Shown in pieces: positions 43,569 to 52,963 of a stretch of DNA of 64,000 nucleotides (the first letter of the stretch is position 1; the number at the start of each line of letters is the position of its first letter). Position numbers and translations under genes: made by a program. Source of the stretch: Undibacterium piscinae. Its GTDB lineage: Bacteria; Pseudomonadota; Gammaproteobacteria; Burkholderiales; Burkholderiaceae_D. The stretch spans positions 2,852,001 to 2,916,000 of the forward strand of contig CP051152.1 in NCBI GenBank assembly GCA_003970805.2, read 5' to 3'. The notes below the pieces were generated by a model, which was not told the DNA's origin, did no database searches, and was given only the letters and a program-made list of their open reading frames with translations.

Positions 43569-43952
43569 TGCTTGGTGTCTCCGGGTTGGGATCTCAGCCG
43601 ACTGTTTTTTAAATGTGCCGGCTTCAAAAAGCCATCTGCAAATGAGCTCGCAGATGAGATGTTCGCATCCGCAGTACTACGCGGATCGAGGCTTCAGTAG
43701 AGCGCTTTTTTAGGCGGAAAGGAAGTGCGGAGATCGCTCGAGCAGGTGCAATGCGGATTTAAAAAAATATTAAATTGATATGCAAGCGAAGATAATTTTG
43801 CGAATCAAAAAATCAAGAGGGTAAATCTTGAGCTTAGAAAATTGATCTCGCTATCGTGTTCTATTCCATCGCTATTTGTACATAGTCTTTTGTTAAAAAA
43901 TAATGTTGTTTATGCGTGTGACAATTTACCAAGACTGCCAACCTAGGTTAAT
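43569..43952. other. Gene-free interval
   Basis: No supported coding frame is seen in these 384 bases. The stretch nearest to the metallopeptidase gene probably holds its promoter. An imperfect hairpin, GCTTCAGTAGAGCGC followed by TTTTTT (about 43690-43710), could end transcription. The middle part (43740-43900) is A/T-rich with poly-A/T runs. Confidence 0.5.
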
Positions 43953-44876
43953 TTAGGCGACTGCCGGTAACTGGGCGTGGTGCTTGGCACTCCATTCCAT
44001 CCAACCACCGTCGTACACGCTGATCTGCTGCCAGCCCATGCACCAGGCGTAAAAGAAAGCCAGTGAGGCGCGCCAACCAGTGCCGCAATAAAACACATTA
44101 TGCTGATCTGGGCGAATCCCGGCCTCATGCCAGAACTGGCAGATTTCAGCAGCCGGTTTCATTCTGCCATCGGCAGACTGGAAGGCGCTCATACTATTAA
44201 TATCGCCATCCGCACCAGCGCGGCCCCAGCGTGCACCGGGTATTTCACCGCAGGCACTGATGTAACTGTAAGCCGAGGTTTTGCCAGAATACTCGGCCCA
44301 GCTACGGATACTCACCAGTGTGGCAGCGCGGCTGACCAGGAGCTCTTCAACTTGCGGCAGATCGATCAGATACTCGGGATGGGCAGGAAACGCGCCGCCA
44401 AAATCGTTCAACGCTAGGCGCACTGCGGGCGGCTGCGTGGATAAGGGCAAACCAGCCGCCAGCCAGGCCGCGAGGCCACCGTCCAGCAGACGTACGTCTT
44501 TTACTCCGGCATACAGTAGTAGATGCGCCACGCGCGCGGCGGCCAGAGAGTTGCGGCTGTACAACACAATACAATGATCGTGACGAATCGCTTTGCCGAG
44601 CAAGACTGCCAACAATTGCGGGTCGGGAATTTTGTTCCATTTGGGCGGGCACTCAAAGGAACTGGTATCGAGATAGCCAGCCGTGGGGATGTGGCCATCC
44701 GCGTAGGCCTGCTCGCTAGCACAGCCTACTTCAAATAACTGCCAGTCGGGTCCAGGCGGCGCGCTGCCAGTGATGAATTCATACAATAAATCAGCTGCGA
44801 GGAGTTGTTGCTGGTAGGCCAAAGTGCATGAAAAATTGGCAGATGAATTAACAGATAAGTAAGCAGAAGCAGGCAA
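43953..44876 (-). CDS. Sulfurtransferase (rhodanese/3-mercaptopyruvate type)
   Basis: The product has about 307 residues with two rhodanese domains. The first (about 25 to 150: LFEVGCASEQAYADGHIPTAGYLD) lacks an active-site Cys. The second (about 160 to 300) has LVSIRSWAEYSGKT, GEIPGARWGRAG and the active-site loop FYCGTGWRASLAF with Cys264. CGTGWR-type loops are close to 3-mercaptopyruvate sulfurtransferases. The N-terminal start is not sure: the first codon would be TTG at 44876, with no ATG in the neighbourhood. Confidence 0.86.
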   Translation of the reverse strand: MPASAYLSVNSSANFSCTLAYQQQLLAADLLYEFITGSAPPGPDWQLFEVGCASEQAYADGHIPTAGYLDTSSFECPPKWNKIPDPQLLAVLLGKAIRHDHCIVLYSRNSLAAARVAHLLLYAGVKDVRLLDGGLAAWLAAGLPLSTQPPAVRLALNDFGGAFPAHPEYLIDLPQVEELLVSRAATLVSIRSWAEYSGKTSAYSYISACGEIPGARWGRAGADGDINSMSAFQSADGRMKPAAEICQFWHEAGIRPDQHNVFYCGTGWRASLAFFYAWCMGWQQISVYDGGWMEWSAKHHAQLPAVA

Positions 44877-45109
44877 GGCGAGCAGGCATTAGAAAATATT
44901 GCCCACATTGTAGTGCATAGACCGGCTGCAAGAGTCATAATCAAAAAAACACTGCTTAAAAAATATGCAAAACAAGCAGCATAAACATACAGAAAATCCT
45001 ATCGATTTCGATGAAAAAATAGGCGATTACAATTACTTACATAGTTTAAATCTGAGCATTTTAAAAACCGCATACAATCCCGAAACCTGCCCTAAGGAAA
45101 GATTGCAAA

Positions 45110-46867
45110 ATGGAACAAAATACTAAAATCAGCGACGATACCAGCCTGCCGCTAGCGAGCGTTTTAGCCGTCAGCACTTTATTAAGTGCCTGTGGCGGTG
45201 GTGGCTCTAGCATAGGTGGTAATAGCACGCCAGGCACCACGCCACCGCCCGTGGTGGTCACGAAACCGGCGAATGAAGCGGAAGCCGCGCGTTTCCTGGC
45301 GCAAGCCGCCTTTGGTGGCGCGCCCACGGCACGCCAGGCACTCATCAGCAATGGTTTCGAGCCTTGGATTAATGAGCAGCAAGCTTTGCCGCTAGGGCAG
45401 TCCAGATTTGATGAAATGAATGCCATCAAACTTAGTGACCCCGGCGTTTTTGCGCTGCAAAGTGAGCTGCGCGACAATATGATGTGGAAGCGCATCGCCG
45501 CCGCCCCAGATATGTTGCGTCAGCGCATGGCGCTGGCCTTATCCGAAATTTTTGTGGTAACGATTAGCGGTGTCGATCTGCCTACCCAAGCGCATGCACT
45601 GTGCGGCTATATGGATATGCTGGAAAAAAATGCTTTTGGAAATTTCCGCCAGTTGTTAGAAGATGTCACTCTCAGCGTTCCTATGGGACGCATGCTGGGC
45701 ACCTTCAGAAATATGAAGGAAGACAGCAAGACCGGCCGCCGACCTGATGAAAATTACGCGCGCGAAGTGATGCAGTTGTTCACCATCGGTTTAGTCGAAT
45801 TGAATATGGATGGCAGCGCCAAGCTCGATGCCAATGGCAAGCCTATAGACAGCTACAACCAAGACACCGTCAGCAATCTAGCGCGGGTGTTTACCGGTTG
45901 GAGTATTACACTTGATTGGACCTCGACTGACCCCGATCCCGAGCCCATGCGCCAACCTATGCGCCTGGATGAAAATGCCCACTCTCTGTTAGAGAAAAAA
46001 TTTCTCAGTGCGACAATACCCGCCAATACCGATGGCAGGGCTTCGCTGAAAATCGCGCTCGATACCTTATTTAATCACGCCAATGTTGCGCCCTTTATCA
46101 GCCGGCAGTTGATACAGCGTTTTGTCAGCAGTAATCCTAGTGCCGCTTATGTAGGTCGCGTTGCGGCGATATTTGCCAACAATGGGCTGGGAGTGCGCGG
46201 TGATTTGAAAGCCGTCGTCAAAGCTATTTTGATGGATGCCGAAGCGCGTACTGCCCCGGATGCCGCCAATCTGTTTGCCGGTAAAATCGTTGAGCCTATG
46301 GTACGCGTCGGCAGTTTTTTCCGCGGTATGAAATTCACAAGTCCGGATGGCCAATGGCGCCTGGTACGCGCCAGAAGTTTTGGGCAGCAACCGCTCGGTG
46401 CGCCTAGTGTTTTTAACTTTTTCCGTCCCGGATATGTGCCGCCGAATACTGCCTTGGCGACTCAAAACAAACAATCGCCAGAGCTGCAAATTGTTTCTGA
46501 ACAATCCGTGTTGACTCAGGTGAATGAGTGGGCCACGCTGTTAGACAACTCCGCTTCGTACACGCGCCGTAATTATCAGGATGCGGCCAAGGCCTATAAA
46601 TCCGATCCGGATAGCAGCGGCTTGCAATTAGATTGGGCTTTGGAATTGAGCTTGGTCAGCAAACCGGACGCCTTGATTGAACACTTCAATCTCTTATTCT
46701 CGGCCGGCCAATTATCTGCCAATAGCAAGCAGATCATCCTCACCAGCATCAGTAAAATGCCGCTGACCGATACCGATGCGGCCAAGCTACTCACCAAACA
46801 ACTTAATCTGGTCAAAACCGTAGCCCTGATGGTCTTGGTTGCGGCAGACACTCAATTGCTGAAGTAA
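45110..46867 (+). CDS. DUF1800 family lipoprotein, second copy
   Basis: The product has 585 residues. The lipoprotein signal ends in VSTLLSACGGGGSS, followed by a Gly/Thr/Pro linker. DUF1800 parts are EAEAARFLAQAAFGGAPTARQALISNGFEPWINEQ, MALALSEIFVVTIS, DENYAREVMQLFTIGLVELN, VSNLARVFTGWSI and the C-terminal PSVFNFFRPGYVPPNT. It is the partner of the DUF1501 gene 11 bases downstream. It is more distant from the copy at 7.2 kb than a recent duplicate would be. Function unknown. Confidence 0.93.
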   Translation: MEQNTKISDDTSLPLASVLAVSTLLSACGGGGSSIGGNSTPGTTPPPVVVTKPANEAEAARFLAQAAFGGAPTARQALISNGFEPWINEQQALPLGQSRFDEMNAIKLSDPGVFALQSELRDNMMWKRIAAAPDMLRQRMALALSEIFVVTISGVDLPTQAHALCGYMDMLEKNAFGNFRQLLEDVTLSVPMGRMLGTFRNMKEDSKTGRRPDENYAREVMQLFTIGLVELNMDGSAKLDANGKPIDSYNQDTVSNLARVFTGWSITLDWTSTDPDPEPMRQPMRLDENAHSLLEKKFLSATIPANTDGRASLKIALDTLFNHANVAPFISRQLIQRFVSSNPSAAYVGRVAAIFANNGLGVRGDLKAVVKAILMDAEARTAPDAANLFAGKIVEPMVRVGSFFRGMKFTSPDGQWRLVRARSFGQQPLGAPSVFNFFRPGYVPPNTALATQNKQSPELQIVSEQSVLTQVNEWATLLDNSASYTRRNYQDAAKAYKSDPDSSGLQLDWALELSLVSKPDALIEHFNLLFSAGQLSANSKQIILTSISKMPLTDTDAAKLLTKQLNLVKTVALMVLVAADTQLLK

Positions 46868-46878
46868 AGGAGCACCAC

Positions 46879-48246
46879 ATGGATCATCATTTTACCCGTC
46901 GCGAATTTCTTAAACGCGCCAGCATCCTGGGAGCCGCCGGTGTCGCTGCTCCCATGGCTTTGAATTTATCGATACTCAATGAAGCGGTCGCGGCCACTAG
47001 TCCAACGGATTACAAAGCGCTGGTCTGCCTGTATATGGCAGGCGGCAATGATTGCCACAATGTGCTGATCCCCTACGACAATGCCAACTATGCAAAATAT
47101 GCGGCGATCCGTCAGGCACTGGCAATACCGCAGGCCAGTCTGAGCGCAACGGCATTAGGCTTGGTCGATGCCGGTGGCCGGCAAATGGCTTTGGCACCGC
47201 AGTGGGCGGGTCTGAAAACTTTGTATGATGCAGGTAGTTTGGGGGTAATCAGCAATATCGGTACCCTAGCAGTGCCGACCACCAAGACCCAATACAAAAA
47301 CAATTCGGTACCCCTGCCGCCTAAATTGTTATCGCACAACGATCAAACCAATGTATGGTTATCTGGCGCTGGCGAAGGTGCCGGTAAAGGCTGGGGCGGT
47401 CGTATTGCCGATCTGTACATGGCAAACAATACCAGTACCGCCTTAACTTGCGTGTTGATAGGTGGCTCGCGGGTATTTTTAAGCGGCCAGCAAACCGCTG
47501 CCTTTACTCAGGGTACAGGCACTCCTTTGCAATTGCTCGGTGGCGCCAGCAGTCGCTGGGGCAATACAACGCTGCGCGCAGATTTGATCGATTTAATGAG
47601 TAAGGGCAAGGACAATGAACTGGCCAATGCCTATCGCGATATTAGTAATCGCGGCATCAGCACTTCAACCACAGTTGCCAATGCCTATGTAGGAAAAGCC
47701 GACCCTGTCGGTTTTCCGGCGAATAATAATTTATCCGATCAACTCAAAGCAGTCGCCAAAATGATCGCTGCGCGCGATACTTTAGGGAATAAACGGCAAG
47801 TCTTCATGGTGCAAATTGGCGGCTTCGATTTGCACGATGATCTGATGCAAAAACATCCGGGATTATTAACCAGCATCAACGACGCAATGCTGGCGTTTCA
47901 AAATTCTATGCTGGCTTTGGGCTTGCAAAATAATGTCACCACCTTCACTGCTTCCGAATTTGGCCGTACCCTCTCCTCGAATGGCGATGGCTCGGATCAC
48001 GGCTGGGGTAGTCATCATCTGGTGATGGGTGGTGCGGTTAAAGGTGGACAGATTTTTGGTAAAAAAATGGTGCCAGAGATAGACGGTGATTTCGACATTG
48101 GTCAGGGTCGCCTTATCCCTGATTTTGCTACCGATCAATTGGCTTGGTCACTGGCGAAATGGTTTGGCGCGCAAGACAATGATCGTTCTTTGATCATGCC
48201 GACCATGGCAAATTTCGATGTAAATGCACTTAAAATATTTGGCTAG
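46879..48246 (+). CDS. DUF1501 family protein, second copy
   Basis: The product has 455 residues. A Tat-like signal (RREFLKRASILGAAGVAAPMALNL) is followed by ALVCLYMAGGNDCHNVLIPYD, MVQIGGFDLHDDLMQKHPGL, TFTASEFGRTLSSNGDGSDHGWGSHHLVMGGAV, the DUF1501 hallmarks. AAAGGAG is placed before the ATG. The operon partner is DUF1800 (45110-46867). The 3' end is followed by a strong hairpin shared with the convergent gene. Confidence 0.93.
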   Translation: MDHHFTRREFLKRASILGAAGVAAPMALNLSILNEAVAATSPTDYKALVCLYMAGGNDCHNVLIPYDNANYAKYAAIRQALAIPQASLSATALGLVDAGGRQMALAPQWAGLKTLYDAGSLGVISNIGTLAVPTTKTQYKNNSVPLPPKLLSHNDQTNVWLSGAGEGAGKGWGGRIADLYMANNTSTALTCVLIGGSRVFLSGQQTAAFTQGTGTPLQLLGGASSRWGNTTLRADLIDLMSKGKDNELANAYRDISNRGISTSTTVANAYVGKADPVGFPANNNLSDQLKAVAKMIAARDTLGNKRQVFMVQIGGFDLHDDLMQKHPGLLTSINDAMLAFQNSMLALGLQNNVTTFTASEFGRTLSSNGDGSDHGWGSHHLVMGGAVKGGQIFGKKMVPEIDGDFDIGQGRLIPDFATDQLAWSLAKWFGAQDNDRSLIMPTMANFDVNALKIFG

Positions 48247-48255
48247 AGGCACTTG

Positions 48256-48285
48256 CTTGTGGGTACTCGTTTGAGTGCCCACAAG
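48256..48285. terminator. Bidirectional terminator-like hairpin
   Basis: CTTGTGGGTACTC (48256-48268) pairs with GAGTGCCCACAAG (48273-48285) with one mismatch. It lies between the stop codons of the convergent DUF1501 and PLP-lyase genes. Confidence 0.7.
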
Positions 48286-48289
48286 TCAC

Positions 48290-49249
48290 TTAGATCAAGG
48301 CGGCAAAGCGCGACAAATCGACATTGCCACCCGAAATCACCACACCAACTTTTTTCCCCTGTAAATCTAGCTGACGGCTAAACGCCGCGGCGGCGCCCAG
48401 ACAGCCGGTCGGCTCCACCAAGATCTTCATGCTGCTAGCGAAAAATTTCATGGCCTCGACCAAGTCGCTATCCTCCACGCTCAAAATATCCGCTACCCGT
48501 TTTTGTATGACCTGAAAAGTGAGCTGACCGAGTTGCTGGGTTTGCGCCCCGTCGGCAATCGTCACCGGCGTGTCGATACGCATGATCTGACCGGAACGCA
48601 AGCTTTGCTGGCCATCATTGCCGGCCTGCGGCTCGACTCCGAATACACGGCAAGCGGGGCTGAGCGCCTGTGCCGCAGTGGCGCAGCCGGATAACAGACC
48701 ACCACCGCCCAGCGGTACCAGCAAGACATCCAGATCGCCCACCTCTTCTAACAATTCTTTGACCAGCGTACCTTGGCCAGCCATCACGTGCGGGTGATCG
48801 TAAGGCGGAATTAGCGTGAGGCCACGCTGTTCCGATAAGCGCCGTCCGATTGCTTCGCGGTCTTCGTTGTAACGGTCATACAGCACCACTTCTGCACCGT
48901 AGCCGCGGGTGGCTGCCACTTTGATGGCAGGTGCATCATTAGGCATGATGATCACCGCTGGCACACCGAGCAAACGCGCCGATAAGGCGATGCCCTGAGC
49001 ATGGTTGCCGGATGAAAAGCTGACCACGCCGCAGGCTCTTTGCTCAGGCGTGAATTGCGCGATGGCGTTGTAGGCCCCGCGAAATTTAAATGAGCCTGAG
49101 CGTTGAAAATTTTCGCATTTAAAAAAAATCTGCGCACCGCTAAGCTGGTTGGCGGTACTAGAGCTCAATACCGGAGTGCGATGGGCAACTGCGGCTATGC
49201 GCTGATGCGCGGCCACGATGTCCTGGTAGCAGATCGGCAGCTGGCTCAT
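48290..49249 (-). CDS. PLP-dependent ammonia-lyase (threonine dehydratase/serine racemase family)
   Basis: The product has 319 residues. The PLP lysine is in FQRSGSFKFRGAYNAI, the substrate-binding loop in SFSSGNHAQGIALSARLLG, and the phosphate loop in LLVPLGGGGLLSG. The length (no C-terminal ACT domain) fits catabolic threonine dehydratases, serine racemases and threo-3-hydroxyaspartate ammonia-lyases. Its ATG overlaps the stop codon of the DauR/YheO-like regulator upstream (ATGA), so the two are one unit. In related operons such a regulator controls an amino-acid catabolic enzyme, which suggests an inducible amino-acid-degrading role. Confidence 0.9.
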   Translation of the reverse strand: MSQLPICYQDIVAAHQRIAAVAHRTPVLSSSTANQLSGAQIFFKCENFQRSGSFKFRGAYNAIAQFTPEQRACGVVSFSSGNHAQGIALSARLLGVPAVIIMPNDAPAIKVAATRGYGAEVVLYDRYNEDREAIGRRLSEQRGLTLIPPYDHPHVMAGQGTLVKELLEEVGDLDVLLVPLGGGGLLSGCATAAQALSPACRVFGVEPQAGNDGQQSLRSGQIMRIDTPVTIADGAQTQQLGQLTFQVIQKRVADILSVEDSDLVEAMKFFASSMKILVEPTGCLGAAAAFSRQLDLQGKKVGVVISGGNVDLSRFAALI

Positions 49250-49899
49250 GCCTGATCTCCTTTGCTGGGTAAATAGGTGTACACGGTGGAGCGCGCCACA
49301 CCCAGGGTATTGGCGACAATAGTCTGGGCGTTTTTCAAATCCATCAGCCCGGCCTCTGCCAAATGCTGCACGGCGTTACGTCTTTGCGCCCGGCTCAGCA
49401 TATGCGGGGTAGTGTTTAAGCCAGCAGCAAACTGCTCCAAAGTGCTGCGTATCAGATCCAAACTTGGTGCTACTAAATTTTCCTGGATCACCACCGGGGC
49501 AGTCTGGGTTTGTATCAGTTGATGCAGGCTACCGGCTGCTGCCGTCAGCACCGAGACATCGATGTTGAGGCAGATCGCCATGACGTAGTCGCCAGCGCTA
49601 TTTTTGATACCGATAGAAGTACTTTTGGCAGGGCGCCCATCCGGAAAACGATTCGGGTAGTTCTGCAGCACCTCGGGAAATGAGGGATCGCTGATGCGCG
49701 CCAGGCCGATTTCTGTGGTGCTGTCACCGAGCTTGCGGCCGGACAAATTATTTGAAATCGCCACCACGTGATGCTGTTCTACAGTCAAATCGTGCAACAC
49801 CACTTCCACCAAGGGGAAGAAAGTTTTCCCCAGTGCGTCTACGATTTTCTTGCCTTCTCTGAGAAGTAATTGGTTTTCGCTTAGTTTCATATCGAACAT
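49246..49899 (-). CDS. YheO/DauR-type transcriptional regulator
   Basis: The product has 217 residues. A YheO-like PAS domain (about 8 to 125: FFPLVEVVLHDLTVEQHHVVAISNNLSGRKLGD, KSTSIGIKNSAGDYVMAICLNID) is followed by a DauR-type HTH (about 165 to 215: RAQRRNAVQHLAEAGLMDLKNAQTIVANTLGVARSTVYTYL). Relatives repress D-arginine catabolism or similar operons. It overlaps the downstream lyase gene by the ATGA junction and probably regulates its own operon. An alternative start, ATG at 49890, would shorten it by three residues. Confidence 0.92.
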   Translation of the reverse strand: MFDMKLSENQLLLREGKKIVDALGKTFFPLVEVVLHDLTVEQHHVVAISNNLSGRKLGDSTTEIGLARISDPSFPEVLQNYPNRFPDGRPAKSTSIGIKNSAGDYVMAICLNIDVSVLTAAAGSLHQLIQTQTAPVVIQENLVAPSLDLIRSTLEQFAAGLNTTPHMLSRAQRRNAVQHLAEAGLMDLKNAQTIVANTLGVARSTVYTYLPSKGDQA

Positions 49900-50038
49900 T
49901 ATGTCAGAATTTGATGATTTGTCAAATTCAAGGATTTATGGTTAAAATGGCGCACTTTTAAAAAACTCAGTGCCAGCCTCGATGGTACTGCCCCCGATCT
50001 TTTTCTAGACATTTTGAAGCAAATAAATAGGATATAGA

Positions 50039-51016
50039 ATGAAATTATTGTTAGCGTCAGCCTCCTTGATGGGCAGTGTTTTACTCGGTATTTTGCCAGT
50101 CCAGGCGCAAGAATTAACCGGCACCTTAAAAAAAATCAAGGACAGCGGCGTCATTACTTTGGGTGTGCGCGACTCCTCCATCCCGTTTTCGTATATCGAC
50201 GATAAGCAAGCGTATCAGGGTTACTCTATCGATTTGTGCAAAAAAGTTGTGCTGGCAGTGCAGCGGCAACTCGGCGTGGCTATCATTAAAACGGTCTACA
50301 ACCCAGTCACTTCGGCCACCCGCATCCCCTTGATGGCGAATGGAACGATAGATCTGGAATGCGGCTCCACCACGAATAATCTGGAGCGCCAAAAACAGGT
50401 TGCCTTCGCGCCCACCATGTTTCTTGGCGCCGGTAGGCTGATGTCGAAAAAATCCAGCAAGATACGCAGTCTGGCGGATTTACGCGGAAAAACCGTGGTC
50501 TCTACCGCTGGCACCGCGAACTTAAAACAGCTTACTTTGATGAACGCCGAGCAAAATTTAGGCATCACTATCGTTGCCGCCACCGATCATGCGGAATCAT
50601 TTCTGATGCTGGAAACCGGGCGCGCGGCAGCCTTTGCGATCGATGATATTTTGATGGCGAGCCTGGCCGCTGGCTCTAAAAACGCCAACGATTATGAGCT
50701 GAGCAAGGAAGCGTTGTCACTCGAACCCTACGGCATCATGCTGCGCCGTGATGATATTGAATTTAAAAAAATGGTCGATGCGGCGGTTAGCGCCGTGTAT
50801 ACCTCGGGCGAGATCAATGCAATTTATGCGAAATGGTTTCTCAAGCCGATTCCTCCCAAAGGTATCAACATGCAGTTCGCACTCTCACCGCAATTGCAGG
50901 CCGCCTTCATGAAACCGAATGATTCGGGCGACCCAGCCAGCTACGCAAGCGTGCCGGAGGCGCAAAAACATTTGAGTCAGAAACTAGGCCAGCAACTGAG
51001 CCAGAATAAGAAGTAA
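50039..51016 (+). CDS. Glutamate/aspartate ABC transporter binding protein
   Basis: The product has 325 residues. The signal peptide ends at ILPVQAQELT. The SBP_bac_3 body has ITLGVRDSSIPFSYIDDKQAYQGYSIDLCKK, ECGSTTNNLERQKQVAFAPTMF, LRGKTVVSTAGTANLKQL and EPYGIMLRRDDIEFKKMVD. The type matches GltI-like binding proteins for glutamate and aspartate. No permease or ATPase genes follow, so it is an orphan in the window. The convergent neighbour at 51076 is unrelated. Confidence 0.92.
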   Translation: MKLLLASASLMGSVLLGILPVQAQELTGTLKKIKDSGVITLGVRDSSIPFSYIDDKQAYQGYSIDLCKKVVLAVQRQLGVAIIKTVYNPVTSATRIPLMANGTIDLECGSTTNNLERQKQVAFAPTMFLGAGRLMSKKSSKIRSLADLRGKTVVSTAGTANLKQLTLMNAEQNLGITIVAATDHAESFLMLETGRAAAFAIDDILMASLAAGSKNANDYELSKEALSLEPYGIMLRRDDIEFKKMVDAAVSAVYTSGEINAIYAKWFLKPIPPKGINMQFALSPQLQAAFMKPNDSGDPASYASVPEAQKHLSQKLGQQLSQNKK

Positions 51017-51075
51017 GCGAGGCACTCAGAGCCGGGTCTGCGCTGCTTCGGGGTGCTAAGGCTTAGCCAGCGGGA

Positions 51076-51534
51076 CTACTCTATCCCTATGTAAATCACC
51101 ACTTTTTGCGGGCTGAGATAATCTTCAAAGTCCGTCGCAAAACGGCGCTGGTGCTGGCTATTCGTTTGAAAATACGTCCACACCTGCGCCCACCCCTGTA
51201 TCACCGCCGCCGGCATGACGCCCTCGCATTCAAACGCCAGATAGCGTCCGGCCTGTATCTCGATTGTGGCAAGTTCTGGCGAGGCAGTTTCTACCGCCAT
51301 CCCCGCAGTCACGTCAAACGCTCCGCTGGCGTCCGATTCATAGCCTGAATACACGCCCAGCATTCTGGCTGGCGCGATTTGTCCGGGTATTTTTTCTGGA
51401 TATTGCTGACTGAAAAATTGCGCCCACATAGTGCCGATTTTCGCCGTGGCGGGATTAAATTCATCGCTATTGCGGGTGCGTACGGCCAGACCGCTGACGG
51501 TAAAACTGGCGAGGTCGAGAATTTTTCTAGTCAT
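51076..51534 (-). CDS. GyrI-like effector-binding domain protein
   Basis: The product has 152 residues. The GyrI-like/AraC effector-binding fold is seen from FTVSGLAVRTRNSDEF through IGTMWAQFF, LGVYSGYESDASGAFDVTAGMAV, IEIQAGRYLAFECEGVMPAAVIQGWAQVWTYF and RRFATDFEDYL. A stand-alone domain of this type binds small hydrophobic or toxic molecules. No HTH is attached. Confidence 0.86.
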   Translation of the reverse strand: MTRKILDLASFTVSGLAVRTRNSDEFNPATAKIGTMWAQFFSQQYPEKIPGQIAPARMLGVYSGYESDASGAFDVTAGMAVETASPELATIEIQAGRYLAFECEGVMPAAVIQGWAQVWTYFQTNSQHQRRFATDFEDYLSPQKVVIYIGIE

Positions 51535-51727
51535 ATTGGGCTCCGGTGGGATAAGGATAATGCAGCACTTACGCTGAACTTGGCGAGCAGATTAACACAA
51601 GCGGGTTTCACAAATCTTGCTGTATCTGCTCTCTGTCAGCGATAAGATTAAGCTTAGTTTGCATGGCATGGCGGCAAAAATCTTGAAATCGCTTGCGCTT
51701 AGCGATCGCCTAGACGCACTGCTAGTT

Positions 51728-52678
51728 TCAATAACGCGCATCTTTCGGCTTGCCGCCTTTACTCCAATCCTTCGATTTTTCTGCGTAATCAGGCCGCTTT
51801 TGGGTGGTAAAGAAGGCGGCAACATCAACCGCCTCTTGGTCTGATAGTGTACCGCCCTGGCCCAGTGGCATATTCGCTTTGACGAACGCAGCAGCATTAT
51901 TTAAGCGCGCCATCCCGGCACCGATATTAAAAGAGCGATCGCCCCACAGCGCAGGAAATAAATAGCCACCATCTGGCAATTGCTGGCCCTCGCCTTTATC
52001 GCCATGGCAGGAAGCGCATTTTTCTGCGTAGACTTTTAGACCGTGTGCCAGATCCGGTGCCTGATCTGATTTCACCGGTTTAAAGCCGCGCCCATTCAAG
52101 CTCATGCCGGTAGGCACATCCTTAGAGAGCCACCAGATATAACTTAACATCGCATTCATTTCTACGCTGTCATGCGGCAAAGCCTTGCCGTTCATGGAGC
52201 GTTGAAAACAATCATTGATGCGCGCCTGCAAGGACCCCATGGCCGCAGTACGGCTGCGGTATTCAGGGAACACGCCCCACAAGCCGACAAACGGGGCAGC
52301 ACCGGCGACCGTGCCGCCATTCAAATGACATGAGCTGCAATTTAAGCCATTGCCGACATAGGCTTTGGCAAATTTTTGGGTATTAAGGACTAAGTTACGG
52401 CCAAGTTGAACCGCCTCACCCATCTCCGCTTTGGGCAGGCTGCTATCGTCCGGCATCTGAATCGGAAAAGAACTCGCTGTCATGGCAGAAGAGGCTGTGG
52501 TGCTGAGCGTGTTGCTGGCAGCGGCTACTGGCGCCGCCTCTTTTTCGCTGCCTGCCGGGGAAGCATGCGCCTCACTCAGGGGAGTATGCGTGAACAGGAA
52601 AATCACGCTACCAACAGCTGCCAGAAACATGCCTGTCGCTATCAATAGATAGCGCTGATGAGAAGTTTTCATATTCAT
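51728..52678 (-). CDS. Diheme c-type cytochrome, TsdA-like
   Basis: The product has 316 residues. An N-terminal membrane anchor (YLLIATGMFLAAVGSVIFLF) and an Ala/Ser-rich linker precede two cytochrome c domains with CSSCH and CASCH. The first domain resembles thiosulfate dehydrogenase TsdA: NGLNCSSCHLNGGTVAGAAPFVGLWGVFPEYRSR and NDCFQRSMNGKALPHDSVEMNAML. The second is PDLAHGLKVYAEKCASCHGDKGEGQQLPDGGYLFPALWGD. TsdA oxidises thiosulfate to tetrathionate; the assignment is by resemblance only. ATG 52672 is an alternative start. Confidence 0.87.
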   Translation of the reverse strand: MNMKTSHQRYLLIATGMFLAAVGSVIFLFTHTPLSEAHASPAGSEKEAAPVAAASNTLSTTASSAMTASSFPIQMPDDSSLPKAEMGEAVQLGRNLVLNTQKFAKAYVGNGLNCSSCHLNGGTVAGAAPFVGLWGVFPEYRSRTAAMGSLQARINDCFQRSMNGKALPHDSVEMNAMLSYIWWLSKDVPTGMSLNGRGFKPVKSDQAPDLAHGLKVYAEKCASCHGDKGEGQQLPDGGYLFPALWGDRSFNIGAGMARLNNAAAFVKANMPLGQGGTLSDQEAVDVAAFFTTQKRPDYAEKSKDWSKGGKPKDARY

Positions 52679-52856
52679 CCACCGTAGTGATCGAACATCA
52701 AGTATTACATAAAAGCCTATACAAAAATATCAATTTTATGTGTAGATTCGGCAACGACGATGTATGGGCGCGGCGGAGAGGCCTTGCGATGGGCAAACAG
52801 AACTTTTTAAAATTTTTCATTGGAATGCACAGCAAGGCGCATATCCGATGCGGCCT

Positions 52857-52895
52857 GCAGGCCAATATCGTGCCAGCAGGCGCATGGGGATTGCG
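52857..52895. repeat. Short dispersed repeat GCAGGCC..GCCAGCAGGCGCAT, copy 2
   Basis: GCAGGCCAATATCGTGCCAG and CAGGCGCATGGGGATTGCG, similar to 42079-42117. It lies in a 285-bp gene-free gap (52679-52963) between the cytochrome and the AlkB fusion gene. The sequence GCACAGCAAGGCGC before it also resembles the interior of element B. Confidence 0.5.
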
Positions 52896-52963
52896 CAGTC
52901 GAATTGAAGACCTCGAAAGTTTTCACGACATGCGGTATCACGCCATGCTGCGATTTTCGGATG

